From Sclerurus mexicanus (taxonomy: Eukaryota > Chordata > Aves > Passeriformes > Furnariidae), in assembly GCA_013396755.1 (NCBI GenBank), contig VWZF01006728.1:53769-117768 (forward strand): a DNA stretch of 64,000 nt, written 5' to 3'. Shown here one piece after another: positions 38,915-53,900 of this stretch. Each line of letters begins with the position of its first letter. Position 1 is the stretch's first letter. The translations under genes and the position numbers were made by a program. Below the pieces are notes generated by a model. It was not told the DNA's origin, did not search any database, and saw only the letters and a list, made by a program, of their open reading frames with translations.

Positions 38915-41900
38915 AAAGAAAAAAGCCCCAGCACTTCACCTGCTGAGAGAAAGCATAGAGTATATAATCACTTGATGTAACAAACACTGTTGCCTCAGCA
39001 CAGTTTATAGGCTTTCTTCACTTGTCCATTTGCCAATATCAAAGCCTTATTTATGTCCAAAAAAACACTGGAAAACTTGAGGGATTTTCAGATTTACTTT
39101 TTTCCTATTTATTCAGTACTTCTCAATTCTTATTCTCTTTACTGACTCCTTTCATTACTTACTACTTGGCTGAAGAGTAATCAATGACTTAGCCTAAAAT
39201 AAATTTACTTTCCCAACTCACACTGATGCATGAAGTTTCAGGGCAGACATTCAGGTGCATCACATGAGCTCAGTGTTTCTGTGATCAGATCAGGGCTTGT
39301 TAAAAGGACACAAAGCAACTGCAGCATCCAGTTGGCTCCATTCAAAATCCACCCTAACTGAGGATTCTCAGAACAAGAATGGAGAACAATTTGTGGTGCC
39401 CATTTTGACTGAAAGGTCTGAGAAACTCACTGTCCTAAGCAGGCATACCTTCTACTTCAATTATGTATCACCGCTGATTCCCAGTACTCAAAATATGCAA
39501 AAAACATGGTGGAAACATCTGTTCCCACAGTAAAAGAGACTTATACATTGTCACCCCAAATATCAAACATCTACTTTCTAAGTCCAGTATGCAATGTTTC
39601 GAGAAGCTCTACGAACGTGATGTTTTGCTCAAAATCTTATATATTGGCATTTTTCTGAAAGAGCCTGAGAATGCTGTCTCAGTTCCGGTAGAGCAAGTTT
39701 TGATGAATATCCACTTATGCAATGCTGCTAACCAACAACACTCTATGATATGTGTGATTATTCAGTCAAACCTTCATTTTGATAACCTCACCTTGCACTA
39801 AGAGCAGCTACCAATGGCCCACGACAAGCAATTTGAAAGATTCAGGTCAGTCAATGCACTCATACAAAACATAACATATGTCTGTGGAGAGCATTTTCTT
39901 CACACAGCACAAGAAATGGAGCTAGAGAATCTAAATCGACTTCTATGTTTGCTGCAACCCAGATCAAGTCACTGACACTTCCTCACAGTTCACTGACAGT
40001 AAGTGCATGAACAGGATTCTGCACAGGTGCGCAACAGAATTCCCTTGTGTGAACTCTGATGTGCCATTTGCTTTTTTCAGCTTTTCAGCATGAAACCTAC
40101 ATTCCAAATTAAAAGTTAATCAAGACAGAAGTGAATAATGTATTCTTGATATTCTTTCATATAGAAACTTCAACTCAACTATAGTACCAAATACATCTTG
40201 CTGCCAGAGAAAATAAAAGAAAAATACAGGAGCTGAACCCTCTAACCATGACAAGGAAATTCAATATATATTTGCACCTCAATTGAGAGACCTATTCAAG
40301 AGATTGCACTCATGTATAACACATAGGCACACTGACAAATACTCAAAGAGCCATCTTTAGAGTCTTCAGTTGATCTATTCCTGTTGTTTAATCTCCATCT
40401 GAATAACAACACTCCACTTTAGATATAGTAATTACACCCACAGCAAAAAACACTGCTATGAAAGTTGAGGCCATTGCTTCAGATACAAACAAAATAAGTA
40501 TCTCTTCAGCAGAACACCTCACACAACATCATGTTCTAGTGCAAATGCTATGCTTAGCCTGAAATATAAGTGCTACTTACAGGAATTCAGTATTAATATA
40601 AAGCCATAATTATCTGATTCACTTTCTTTCAGTCACATGACAGTAAGCATATATAGTTCAGTAATGGGAATCACATTTCTATTGTGAAATAACTGTATAT
40701 TGCAATTACTATATATGTGCTTGTATTGCGATTTCAGTACATTGTTGCATCACTCTGATAATGCAAAATCCTGAGCAACATCATATATATTGCAGTATAC
40801 TTGGCATTAAATATTAACTACTTCTCATGTGGGACATCTAAAAGGGTTCTAAAAGGTTCTTCTACTCTGGTAGAAGGAATACAGAATTAAGGTCTTAAGT
40901 ACAGATACTTAAACTGTACTTATGAGTCAGAAGACTGACTTGAATTCTGCCAGTTTAAGCACTACGGTCTAAAGGATCCAGAAATTTTCTGGATAAGATG
41001 TAAACCTTCAAAGCTGTCCATATGCTTAAATTAAGTCCAAAACCCTTTACTGGACATACTTTGACAACACACCCTACTTGGATTGAAACACTTTATCAAT
41101 ACATTAAACATATTACTGTTTTTGTCTATGCTTTGATAATAACTATATGGAGTGGCCTTCACACAAGAGTGATATTCCTGCCTCTTCGAGCCCCCCAAAG
41201 AAAGCTTATCATGCAAATCTGTTAGTACGTGCATGATTTTTAAATGCTCTTATATGAATAAAGCCTATTTCTTGTAACTTCTGTTATGTTTCTGGCTGTA
41301 AATGTATCACATATTCATGCTGAAGTCTAAAATGGATTAATACAAGCCAGAAAAAATTCATTAACTGGATGATGCAAAGCAGCATATTCCTAAGCATTTA
41401 AAAACACCTCCTTACTGTCACCACTAACAGTGGTCACAGACATTAGGTCACCCTAAACCCCCAGGGCACTTTTACTTCACCACAAGTATAACGCTTTGTT
41501 GTAATATTACTTTAGCAGATACAATTCATAATTAGGTTAAATATTTTGCTTCCTAAGGGCATAGACCAAGTGCTCTTTTCTCCAAAAGAAATGTAAAAAC
41601 ATTTGATGATACAATTAATGACTTCAAATAAGCACGTAACACTTAATATAAACCTTACTGTATCATATTGTGCTGGGTTTGGGGTTTTGCTGCGATAGAG
41701 TCAATTTTCTCCATAGTAGCTGGTTTGGATTGGCTATGTTTTGGATTTGTGTTGAAATGCTCTTGATAATAGAGATAGTTTTGCTATTGCTAGACAGTGC
41801 TTGAACAGCATCAGGAACTTTCTGCTTCTTGTACTGCCCTGCCAGTGAGTGGTAGCAGAATCTTCTCATTCTTCCCCCAGTCTGGTTGGTGGGGTACTGA

Positions 41901-44900
41901 ATGAGCAGCTGTGTGGTGCTTGGTTGTCAGCTGGGCTTAAACCACATGTTCAGCCATAGCGGTACCCATACTAGAAGGTGATTAGCAATGCAAAACTTCT
42001 TAACTGTTCCTGCTATTATATTTATACCTAAAAAGAATATTTATATAGGATCAATTAACCTCTGCAATTTTCTCATGAATATGATTATTTATAGGCATCT
42101 GTACCCCTTCACACATTTAAGAAAAGTGAAACAATTCACTAAAACAAACTGTGTAGACAAAAAGAAAATTATAGCCCAGAATGTGTTTTGACACAAAGGA
42201 AACTCCTTCTAAAGCAAAGCACTTATAAACAGTTATTATGCTGCTTTCCAAGTGAGCAAGTGAATGAAGTAATTGTTTTCACTAATGTTATTGGTTTAAT
42301 TGTGGAAAACTTGCTTCAACACACAATACTATTGCTTTGAATGGTTTTCACTTACTAAGTTAAACTCAAATTATCAGACAGAAAACATTTGGGCCATTTG
42401 CAGAATGGGCTGTTGCCAGTATTTGCTGATTTAACCCAGCAGATGTGAAAAGCCATAGACGCTAATACAGTACAATTTGCTTTTGCCAATCTCAACAATG
42501 ATTTTGCTGCTTGGGGTTATGTTCCACTGATGTTTCCTGGCTTTGTACAACAACATTCTTCGCTATGAAGAGCACAGCAGCATCTGTTATTTTTCAGGTA
42601 GTTGAGCATAATCTCAGCCCTGGGAGGCATTAGCTATAGTTTCAAATGTCCTGAAGGAAATAATAATAATAATGATGATAATAAAAAAAATAAAAATAAA
42701 AAAGACAGTCAGAGAAAAAGACTTGTAGCTTCCAAACTTGACTGTTCCTGCGGTGTATCAGCAAACTCAGTTATAGAAATTGGGTTGTTTTAGTGGGGGT
42801 TTTTTGAGTAATGAAAGCCATAGATTTCATAGAAGAACATGAAAATAAAATCTTTTTAATTTATTGTACTGTTCCAGAAATTTAATTTCTTGAATGGCAA
42901 CATGCACAAAAAGTATTTTGAAATATGCATGCATTTTGGCTAGAGAGTCTAATTGCCAAATTATCTATTAATACTTCAGTTCTCATAAAAACTGTAAGTA
43001 AAGACAACCATACTGAAAGAGAGCTCTAGAGGCTGAGCCCAGGAGCTCCTGGATCAAATAAGGTCTAGCTCCCAAAAGAAAGCAATGGGGTGCTTCATTA
43101 AAAAGAGTTAAACATCAAAAAAGTGTAACACACCAATTGCAGCAAATCTCAAAATTTCTTCAGAAGTCAGAAAAATTAGCTAAAAAATGTTTTTAAAAGA
43201 CAACTTGACAGCCTTGAAAGATGCATTTAAGTGGGATACTCTGATTTTCCTTCAGCATACCATTAGAGTCCCATAATAAAATTCACATTTGTTTAATGAT
43301 TGAATTGTGTATTGCAATTGCTACACTTTGCTCAATATAATTTTTACTTGTATTGTGATTGAGTTGTATATTACAATCCTACACTAAACGTAATTTGTAC
43401 CTTGACTGTGATTTAAGCACTTTGCTGTATCACTCTGCTAAATTGAAATCCCATGTAATTTCAAGCAATTTGAAATAAGAAAATTCTGTGTTATTCACTA
43501 AACCTTCCACACATGGAATGTCTAAAAGAACCTGGTCAGAGCGTATTATACTCCCACATTAACTGGCATAGCCAGCAGTTATTTCTGAGGTTGAGTGGTA
43601 CCCACTAAAACAGTAATAATTATTTTGGCAAAAACCTTGTTTCTGATTTGGTGTTAGTCACAAATAAGAACCTAGTAGAGTAAACTTCACTGCGGTTAGG
43701 CCTAGCTGAAGATAGGATCACTACCATTCAAAAGAGTAGAAAAAATTAGTATAAATACTGGCAAAGGCTGGAAAAATCTCAACAGTAACTTTGAAAAGGA
43801 GGGATGGGGAAACCATAACCACAATTTTACATGGACAGCAGGATAAAGTATTGATCCCACCAAAACTTTGGATGAATGTGAAAAATGGAAAGGTTCTAAG
43901 AAGTCGAAGAAAGGAGAAAAAACAAGGCTTCAAAGATTTGTTTAATGATTGAATTGTGTATTGCAAATGCTACACTTTGCTCAATACAATTTTTAGTTGT
44001 ATTGTGATTGAATTGTATATTACAATTCTACACTAAGCGTATTTATTTGTGAGTAGTAGAGCCTAAGTTAGGAGAGGAGAAATTAACACATAGCATGCTA
44101 CAACAAGAAAAAGGAACAATTAGATAACATAACTTAAAATAAGTAAATTTTCTATTATGCACTGAATTTTCCATATGTGGAATATGTAAAATGACCCTGT
44201 CAGGCTGCACTGGATCTCAACTTTTCTATCTAACAAAGGGCAAAGTAACTAAAATCTATTTGATTTACAAGGCTGATAAACGTAGAGAAAGCTCTCAGGA
44301 CTTAGACCATAGAGATTCTGTTTTATATTAATCTTTAAAACTAGCTTTACAAAGCTATTGCATTGTCATTTTTGAAAATTACCATTTTTGTCTGCTTATT
44401 AATTTCTGGAACAAAATAATTCACGGCTGAAAATGGCAGATCATAAAGACACACAATAAACACAAGGGGTAAAATTCAATCTTTCATTCACTGAATTCCC
44501 TAAATAGCTGCACGACCTTTTGGTGCATATGGAATGAAGAATTTAACCCTTAAGGTTCAAATTGTCAGAGATGTCTACTAATTCTGGCTACCTAAGCTGA
44601 AGCAAAAGCAACAAATGCTTACTGATGCTAAAATCCACGAAGTACCTAGTGACTCCAGAAATACAGCTACTTACCATGTCCAAAAACCAAGCCCAAAGGT
44701 GACCCACTAGTCAACTGTTTTTAAAGCATGGACAGGAGGCCACAGAAAGTGACATGTTCTTATATCTGTAGGAACTGCCAATACGAAATATTTATAGCAT
44801 ATTTGTGCTATAATTTCCATTATTATATATATGTACATTAAAACAATTTCAGCAATTTCACCTTTCTTTACATTGCGTAGGCTTAAAGAATAGCCACTAT

Positions 44901-47900
44901 ACTTATAAGTCAGTTCAAAGAGGCATCTCAGCAAAATCACAAAAGAAAAAAAGGAAAACCTGCTGGAATCTACTGCATAACCTATCAGCAAAAAAACATA
45001 GTTGTCAGTGCAAAACCACTACAAGCCCAGACTATAAGCTAAAGACTGGCAATATTTGTTCTCTTGAAAAGCTTTAATTCCCAACACTGTAAAAGACTTA
45101 TTAACAGCTGCTTTCTTCATTCCATTCCCTCCATATAAGTTTTCACAATTTTTAAAAAACAAAATTCATATTTGAATTCTAATTTGATTTGCTTGTGGTC
45201 TCTGTACTTAAGACTGGAAAACTTAATCAATACCTAAAATTAGACTGGAATTTTTAGGAATTGCTATTGTCATCCATATACATATTTACTGAATTAATTA
45301 TGAAATACCAGATTTTGCCAGGATACACATCTGTAGAAAAGTTGAAAAATACAGAAAACTTTCTCCCAAACATCAGGTTCTTCTCTATTAATAAAAAGAG
45401 TCACTGAGATACAACAGAATTATTTGATGGTACTTTTTAATTCCGGAAATTAAAATGTATCTTTATTGACCATATTTTCAAGTAATATACAATCAAATAA
45501 ATATCCAATTCTCATACTGTTAGAGTGTTTAATAAGTAATACAAAGCAGAATCACCAATATGATCTTGTTTTATGCTACTCTAGAGACAAAAAACGGTAC
45601 CAACTGGGGAAAACATGTTTATGGTTATTTTATATTTCTCAGGCAGCACAAATCTAACCTATGTCAATATACTATTTCAGCACAAGGGCCTCTGGGCAAA
45701 ACACAATTGAAATTTGAGGAACAAGGTTACTTGAACGTGTACGGTTAAGATTGTGCTGAAGTTCTCCACTGAATCAAGGCCTCAGGTAGCTACTTATCTT
45801 CATAAGCTAAGCACAGAAGATGCAAACCAGAAAGACTTGATTACAGGTCCAAATTCATATGACAAACCAATTCCTGAACTGGAATTAGAAATTAATAGCT
45901 TCAAGCTAGAGTTCTTGCACAGATCACTAAAACAAATATCCCATAAACGCTTCATACACTAGACAACAATTGCATTTAAACTTCCTCAAGGATCAATTTC
46001 TTAAGTGTAATTATTTTGTACATTAAAAATATACATTACACACACTTCTCAGCCAGGAAAAAACATTTAGTAAAACCACTTTTGGTATTAAAATCAAGAC
46101 CCTTCCAATACCGATGTTTTACAAAGCAGCTTCAGATTTTGACAAAGGCAATGATAACTCCATGGGTTAGAAAATCAAAAATTACTACTAGAATAACTTC
46201 CTAGGCAATACTCCGCACCAACACCTCAGTGAATTAATCTTTGATAAAAGCAAGTTATACATTTTTGGTGTTTCTCTTTGGACCATAATTACAGAGACAG
46301 AAACTCAACTCCAGAAGATAACCTTACAGAAGAGGGACCTGTCTTCTTGGCAAATGTCATATCTTGTTTGCCTACCAACTCCAAAGCTACCCTTGAGATG
46401 GCTACTGAGATGCTGCACTAATGCAGCAGGAAATCCATTTTCTTTTTGGTACACTTGATAATGAGAAATTCTACATGCCTTTCTATACAAGACTGCCTAT
46501 CTATCTAGTCCTTTCAGAGGTAAAATGCCATACTTTGAAGCTAAGAAAACTATGCAATTAGAGTTGCAAGGTTGACCCAGAGGACAAGAGCTGCCACTGG
46601 CAATAATCAGTTCTTGCCACTTCTGGAGATCAGCTGCTGTCCCAAAAAGCTGACAAGAGTACTGGACGTTCAGCAAAAGCTTGTGTTTGACCTTTTAACA
46701 TGTCTTTTTCCTAAATACCTACTAAAGATTATACCACACTTTTGTAAAGATTTTTTGTGGGGTCTTCAGAACACCACATGCTTCATAAGTGTGAGAACTT
46801 TTTATTAGTTATGGTAATCATATCTTGAAAATTGAATTTAAAGAAATCAGAAGCAATGCAGGTACTAGAGAAAAGGACAGAAAATACATTTTTCTATCAT
46901 AGCAATATTGTTGCAAGTGGTAGATAGTGCTGGAGTCTTCACTGCTAGATGATGTACAAAAAATGCAAATTATGGACTTGATAACTCACACAAGAGCAAA
47001 GTACTTTAAAGGAGTAAAACTTCTCTCAACAAAACAGTATGGGAGAGAAAGCAGTACTGAAAATAAATAAATAAATAAATATAAACATGCTTTTACAATT
47101 GGTTAACAAATTCATATCTATCTCCTATGCAACACCAGGAAAAAAGTTAACATTTCTTTCTGAAATAAGTGAGAATCTTCAAGCAGAATCTCACATTTTA
47201 AGTTCTGCAACAAAAGAATCATAACTGCATCTACAAGTGTAATTTTGCCCTATTTAAGCAGGCTTATCCTATTTATGACATTACTGAACAAGCCTTAAAT
47301 GGTTTGACTACGAGTATCAAATCAAGCACATCTCCCAGGATGCTGACAGCAAACATAAAAGCAGAGGTTTCATTCCATGTCATAGCAGAAGCTACTTCTT
47401 CCACTCATAAAGGTTCTCTCTTTTTGTTTATCTTACAAAGAAAGCAAATCTTAAAAAGAAATTAAAATTAGTTTGAAATTCTGCATCACATTTAAAATGC
47501 TAAAAACCATATACAAAGAGCCCCATACTGAACTCAGTCTACATGCTATAATTATATCGTTTAGGGCAATGGGAAATTTTAGTCTACTTGAATCTAAAAA
47601 CAGTTTCTAATGTTGCATGCCCAAATACTGCTGGAAAAAAATCTCTGGGACCAATCAATGTGCATCCAAAGTCAGTATGCTTACTCCTGCTCAATTTGCT
47701 TTTTTATTCCTTAAGGGAGCAGAAATACAACTGCATTGAGTGTAACAGAATATTATTAACACAAGTTAATATAATGCACTGAGCATAAGACCAAGGTTCA
47801 TTACTTAAAAATTGTTAGTATGTTGAGTGTGACATACAGCCCACACTGTACTGCTCCACTTAATTTTTCAAACAGGCAGCCTGAGCTTTTCTGGGATTGA

Positions 47901-50900
47901 CTCCACAGTCCACAGTATCTCTCAGTGTTCAGTCCTTTAGGCATTAATTCCACAAAAAAAATCATAAGGGAGAGTCAGAAGTCAGACACACATAAGGAAA
48001 GGCTTCAGGGAGAGTGAAAAAAAAGTAACACCACTAGACAACAAATAATTAACCCAACTATTTTTCATAAAGAAATATGCACATACAGCAGCATATGCAG
48101 TGATGAAAAACCCCCACAAAACTCTAATGTCCAAGTGATCCTGTGAAAAGTAATTAATTTCAGACAAAGGACTCTGTATTAAAAGTGAATCCAGAAAGTC
48201 TCTGCTAAGATTTAAGCATGCTGTAGAATATGATAATATTCTGTTTGCAAAATTATGATTCTGAAATGGCTGACAGTGTCAAAGAATGCTGCCTTCATAT
48301 TATCAACAGACTCTGATCACCTCTATTCACAGAAACTTCCTAATAGAACCCTAGTATCTGAAAGACTTCAAATATATTAATTTGAATATAAATTATCTGT
48401 ATTAGAAACGGCTACAGACTACCCAACTTGTGGAAAGTGATATGAGTTGCAGATGAAATATAAAGCCCCAATTTCTTAATTTTTCGTAACAGCACTAGCC
48501 TGTACCTTCTTCCTCCATTTTGTTTACAGTTATGATTTTACTGGACCCAGATAAATTAAAATATAAGCTAATGTATCAATACATAAATCCTCCTTGTAAA
48601 AGAATAGATGAACTCAGAAACTTTACCAAGTGTCTATATTATAATAGTCTCAACCAGCATCCTTTTTGCTCAAAAACACAAAGCAAAAGAACTGAGTAAA
48701 TATGCATGCTGAATTACATTTCTGGTAACTCCAACATATGGAGGAAGCACCTTCATAAAGAGAAACATAGTTGTTAGTACATTGATACTGATTACTTCCC
48801 CGGTACCTGACACAAACAATCCTGAACAAAATCAGAAAAATCTCCTTTGACTGGCATTCATCTGGCCACATATCTTTAACTGGCATGCCAGCATGTGTCA
48901 GGAAAGCTAATGAGGCTTCAGTTTGCCAGTCTCCTTCAGCAGTTCTTCAATCTCTGACTTGGATGTAAACATTCTGCTCACCCAAAATATATTGTTTTTC
49001 TTCCTGTGTTCTTACAAAAGGCAGCTGATAAACCAGATTATGGCAAGAAACAGATGCATTAAAATAATAATAATTCCAGTTGCAGCTAGGAAATACCAAT
49101 AACTGCCATGTCCAATAAAACTCTACTTCCTTTAATCACTAAGCAGACAGGTCCTTAATAGCTACTTGAAATGATTCTAAGACAACTCTTTTTTTTCTAA
49201 CAAAAATACACCCTTATCTACTCAGAAGGCAAACATAATGAAAAGAGAAAAGACGTTAAGGTGTACAACTTCTTGTATAGGGATTTTGCTCCTCTGACAT
49301 AAAATTAATACTCCAGGTAGTTGGCAAACTACTGGATGAGATGGAAAACATGAACTTAGCAGAATCCTTGAAATACAACTGTCATCACATCATCATCTAG
49401 CCAGATTATATCATATACAATCCATGCTTAAATAGGAATTTTACACTATGATTTAAGTATAATGTTGAAAAAGCATCAGCAGGAAAAAGGGATATAATCT
49501 CTAATTAAAAAAAGAGCAATTTCACTGCAACCTACCACATATTTAAATCTTTAATTACTTTACTAGATGAATCTTAATATTAATATCATCCTGTAAATTA
49601 CCGTAACACTTTCTGAAATATACTCCATCTAGCCCTAAGGGTATCCAAACATATTCATATATGATACAGATCGTGGGTATAAGCTGTGTCTAATTTTCAG
49701 AAAGATGCTTAACAGCTAATTGAAGAATCATGCCTGGCAAAACTGTGGCTCAGATAAAAACTGAGAGAGTACAGCTTTCAAAAACTACTGAGACAGAAGA
49801 CACAAATCAAATACTACAGGGTTGAAACAAGGAGGGAGATGTATTGATGAGGGGTCAGTTGAAATCACAACACTCAGTTCAACAATGCCTAAATTGGGGA
49901 TAACTGGAAGTATAATAGTCATTAGTTACAAGAACAAGAATCAATTAACGGGTATGCTGTCACTCTCTGAAGTCAAGAAGATTTACTTGTAGCTGTAAGA
50001 AACAGCTGCTGTTAAGAAGCAATTACTGAGGGGGGAAAAAATCAGGTACAAAGTAAACACTGTAGTATATAGCAATGTTGGAATCAGACCTGTAGTTACA
50101 GACACAGTATCAGCTCAAGAGTATCAAAGTGTCTAAGGGAGTGTGAGAAACAATCTCCAGTCCTGCTAACTGAAGAGATTCTGGAGAACAGCACCTGAAA
50201 ATTTTGTGCTTTACAGAACTAAGATGCTATAAAGTGATATGAAAAAGGCGTTCACTTGTTTTCTAGTTTGATGGATAGTTTAGACAAACAGTTCAAAAAG
50301 CTTCACAAGCCATGTTTGATAGAACAAAGCAGCTTTATTTCTCAGCTTTAGGTGGCTATATATATGATTGCTGGGTAAAGCAGATTTTCTTTTCCAATTT
50401 ACTTCAGATAAGCAAACCCCCACCTTGGGTAAATTTCTCAGATTTTGTAGTCTGTCTCCACAAGACAGTGGCTCTCTAAAGTTAAAATACTCCAGTTCAC
50501 AGAAGGACCACCTGAGAAGTTCCATGTATTGATTTAATGCCTTTGATCACTGTGGTATCTAGCACTAAATTTCAGGACTGCAAAATATTTACATTCAAAA
50601 TGATTGTGCAAGGGGAAAGGAAAGGGGAAGGCAAGGCAAGGCAAGGTGAGGAAATGCAAGGAAATGCAAGGAAATGCAAGAAAATGCAAGGAAATGCAAG
50701 GGAAGGAAACACATGGGATGGAAACACAAGGGAAGGAAACACAAGGGAAGGCAAGAAAATGCAAGGGAAGCTTCCGGTAGCTTTGTGACACTAAAACTAG
50801 AGGGAGATAAATGGCAATTCTTACCATATGAGACCAAACAAAAGCTTGGAAATCGAGCCATATGTAAATACTCCTGATACACTTCTGATAATACCCAAAA

Positions 50901-53900
50901 AAACTATAGCTTTTTTTCCTGAATTAGAAGTATAGTATTTTAAGACACTGATGGCTTAACACGTCCCAAATGTCCAACATCTACCAAAAAGGAGACAAGG
51001 AAAAGGTATCTTTAAAGCAGTATAGGGGACTATGACTTACACGCAAGATTCATATTCAAAGAACTCTTACGACACTTTCATCTATGCTCATACAATGGAA
51101 ATCTTGTTCTTAAACATGACTGCTGTGAGTTCTAATAAGAAACACTTAAATAGTGAATATACTTTTTTTAAAATGGTCTCTTATTTTTCAGAGCTTTCTG
51201 CAAAGACAGACCCAATGCTTTCAGAAGAATTGGAGTGTAAATATGACATGTCTGTGAATTAAAACACTTACATATTCCAGATAGAAAAAAAATTATTTCA
51301 TCTTGCTTGTTTTCGCAAAAGCCTATATATATGGTCTAACGTAGACAGAAAGTTACCATCAGAAAAACATACGCAATAATACTCACCTTCATCACTAGTT
51401 GCTTGCTGTTTAACCAAAGTCATGGGAGATCTAGCTGGGGGCTTATTCAGTGGATGACGCCAACTCTTAGATATTTTCTTTCTTACAATTTCCTCTGACT
51501 GAAAATGAAAAAAAACATAACTTATTTAGTGTGTAATTCTGCAAAGTTAATTATGATGAACAAAAGCATTGTTCTGTGAACAAGCATAGACATCAAGTCT
51601 GTAAATACTATCATGGCACTTGAAGGATCTTTAGTGTACAAATACTACATTTGTCTTTAATTCAGAATATATATTTTAATTTAAAATGTGAAATCCTCAT
51701 CAAACAAATCATTTCAGGTATAAGTTACTGCAGCTTTTCCCAGCTTACAGAGCATAAATCCTGTTTTGCTCAGGTGATATTTGAATGGAAAATCAGCCCA
51801 AATAATTCTGCAGACCAGAAGTACAATACATCCACTAACTGTGGCTAGAAAAATAAGACAGAAGCTCTCTGACTTCATTTGGGAGAGACTAAAATTCCAC
51901 AGGAATCAAAAAAAATAAATTGAAAGTCATTATTATATGTGAGTAATGTGTTGATTTGATATACAGAGGAGTCATTCCTCAAACACCTCTACATACATTC
52001 AGCTTAAAGGTATTCAAGCTTCAAGAACTAAGGCAAACACTACAAACTCTTGAAGTGCAGCTTTCACCACTCCACATTTGAGTGCCATTGGGGGAATCCC
52101 AAATTAAACCAGTTACTGATGGCATCTGGAGGTAAAAAAGGTGTTTGCAAGTGCCCCAATGAGAAAACATTTTTAAAACCTACTACTTAAAACCTGAAAA
52201 TATACTCTTTTTAATAGCAGGATCTTGTCCTTCAAGTGTTTCCTTTACATATTTTAAGCTATTTCCAAAATCCAAGAATAGTTAGTAACTGAAATTCACA
52301 GCTTTGCTCATATTAGCAGGAAGTGAATATGGGAATATCTTAAGAATAGTTGCTGACACTTGAGATTCATGTATAAGTGAAATTACTAGACATCTAAAGT
52401 AACAGGGAAAAATATGTCAATAAACAAGCTCCAGAAACATTCTGCTTTTGGATCAAAATTCCTACTCAGTCTGAGCACTTCAAAACATGTTCAAATTATC
52501 ATCTAATTAAAATTATGCATATTCTTAGGAGCTCTAATACGGATATCAAGTCTCACTAAAAAAATTCTCATTCATATTTTATTAAATCAAGAATATGTCA
52601 CTGTTATGGTGCAATTTGCTTCACATACACTAGATGTTTCCATGCCATCTTCTTCATTCTTTTTTACAATGAGCACTTCTCCATGTTCCAAACTCCTTCC
52701 ACAGCTTTCTAGGTTGGTGATATCATCCTCTACCACGATGCTTTCTTTTTTATCTGTATTTTCTGTTTCAGAAGTTTGTCCCTCTTCTTTATGGTATGGT
52801 ATGGATGAAACATATTGATTCTGAGGTTTCAAACTCTCTTCTTTTCTACAGCTATCAGAAGCAGGATTGCTGGCCACAGAATCTGGAAGAGTAAAGAACG
52901 GATGACTGGAATCTATCCTGTTCTCATCTTCCGTTTTTGTTTTCTCTATTACAGGAACAGGACTCAAAACTGAATCTGAAGTGATGTTTCCTGTGGATCA
53001 AGAATATGATTTGTTAATAAATCCCACTTTACATCACCATTTTGAATTTCAAAGCAATCTAAATTATTCCAATTCAAAGCATGGCTCCTCATTTAGAAAT
53101 CATACAGAAAAGCATTTGGTAGAATGGCATACACAAATGTGGAATATAAGTTTTATCAAAGAATAAATGAATTGTAAATGGTTTGAGTTTGGAGCATGAA
53201 ATGTAGTTTTAATCGTTTAATCAGTATTTTGCATTTGAATTACAACAGGTCTTCATTTCATTCAAAATAATCAATATTCATGTAGCTTCTTTATTTTGAC
53301 AGCCCATATGCACTTTAACCCATTGTGAAAAAAAAATATAGAAGTCTGGTATATTGAACTTGATACCATGCATTTTATACCTATTATGCCTGCTTTAAAA
53401 ATGAAAATAAGCAAAGATTAATGGTTTATAATTATGCAGCCATATTTCAAATAGATACCAAGAATATTTTGAAAACAACAGCAGTGGTCTAAAAATGAAA
53501 AGCAATTAACATGATTTTATTTTGTTTTAAATTATCATATTTGTATATCCCAGTGATGCCGAAGAGTGAAATGGTGAGCATTTTACTTCACAAAAATTCT
53601 TCATCTGCTGATGTTTGCATTGGAAAGACAGAACAAGTGGCTAGAGAGGTCACTTAAAAAACATGTTCCTGAAAAACCCTGTGGAACACACTGTGGTGAA
53701 TTCTGAACAGTAGGACATCCAGGATATTCAAGAAAATAATATTGCTAAATCCCTTTCCATTCCTTCTTTACAATGGTTATTTGAACTTGTTTTTCTGAAA
53801 AATTTCTTTTTGAGGTCAAATGAATATAAAATTTAGTAATACAAAGCCAGTATCAAAATGTAATCTCTGGGAACAAACAGTACTGCCTGAACTGAGTATA

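Larger units (their letters stand above)
36015..41668. other. KDM4C: KDM4C intron, left part
   Basis: No exon is expected here, because the flanking exons are contiguous in the protein, and none was seen. It contains poly(A)/A-rich sequence with one N (38831-38912) and no recognised transposon before 40.6 kb. Open frames such as 39297-39533 lack support. Confidence 0.8.
41949..51386. other. KDM4C: KDM4C intron, right part
   Basis: No coding exon seen or expected. It contains two copies of an unidentified repeat (43.3 and 43.9 kb), an (AAAT)n tract (47061-47081) and a purine minisatellite (50.6 kb). The rest is AT-rich sequence in which I recognise nothing. Confidence 0.8.

Noticed and set aside
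43287..44207. Direct repeats as a CRISPR-like or satellite array
   Set aside because: Only two close copies plus one distant copy, long units, unequal spacing, and a vertebrate context.
50534..50882. Five overlapping frames on both strands
   Set aside because: Produced by the stop-free minisatellite units.
52587..52628. Extension of the KDM4C linker exon to the stop at the end of the open frame
   Set aside because: This would give a truncated protein without PHD and Tudor domains. The GTATGT donor after AGT at 52629 gives the right phase for the next exon. A retained-intron isoform ending here is possible but unsupported.
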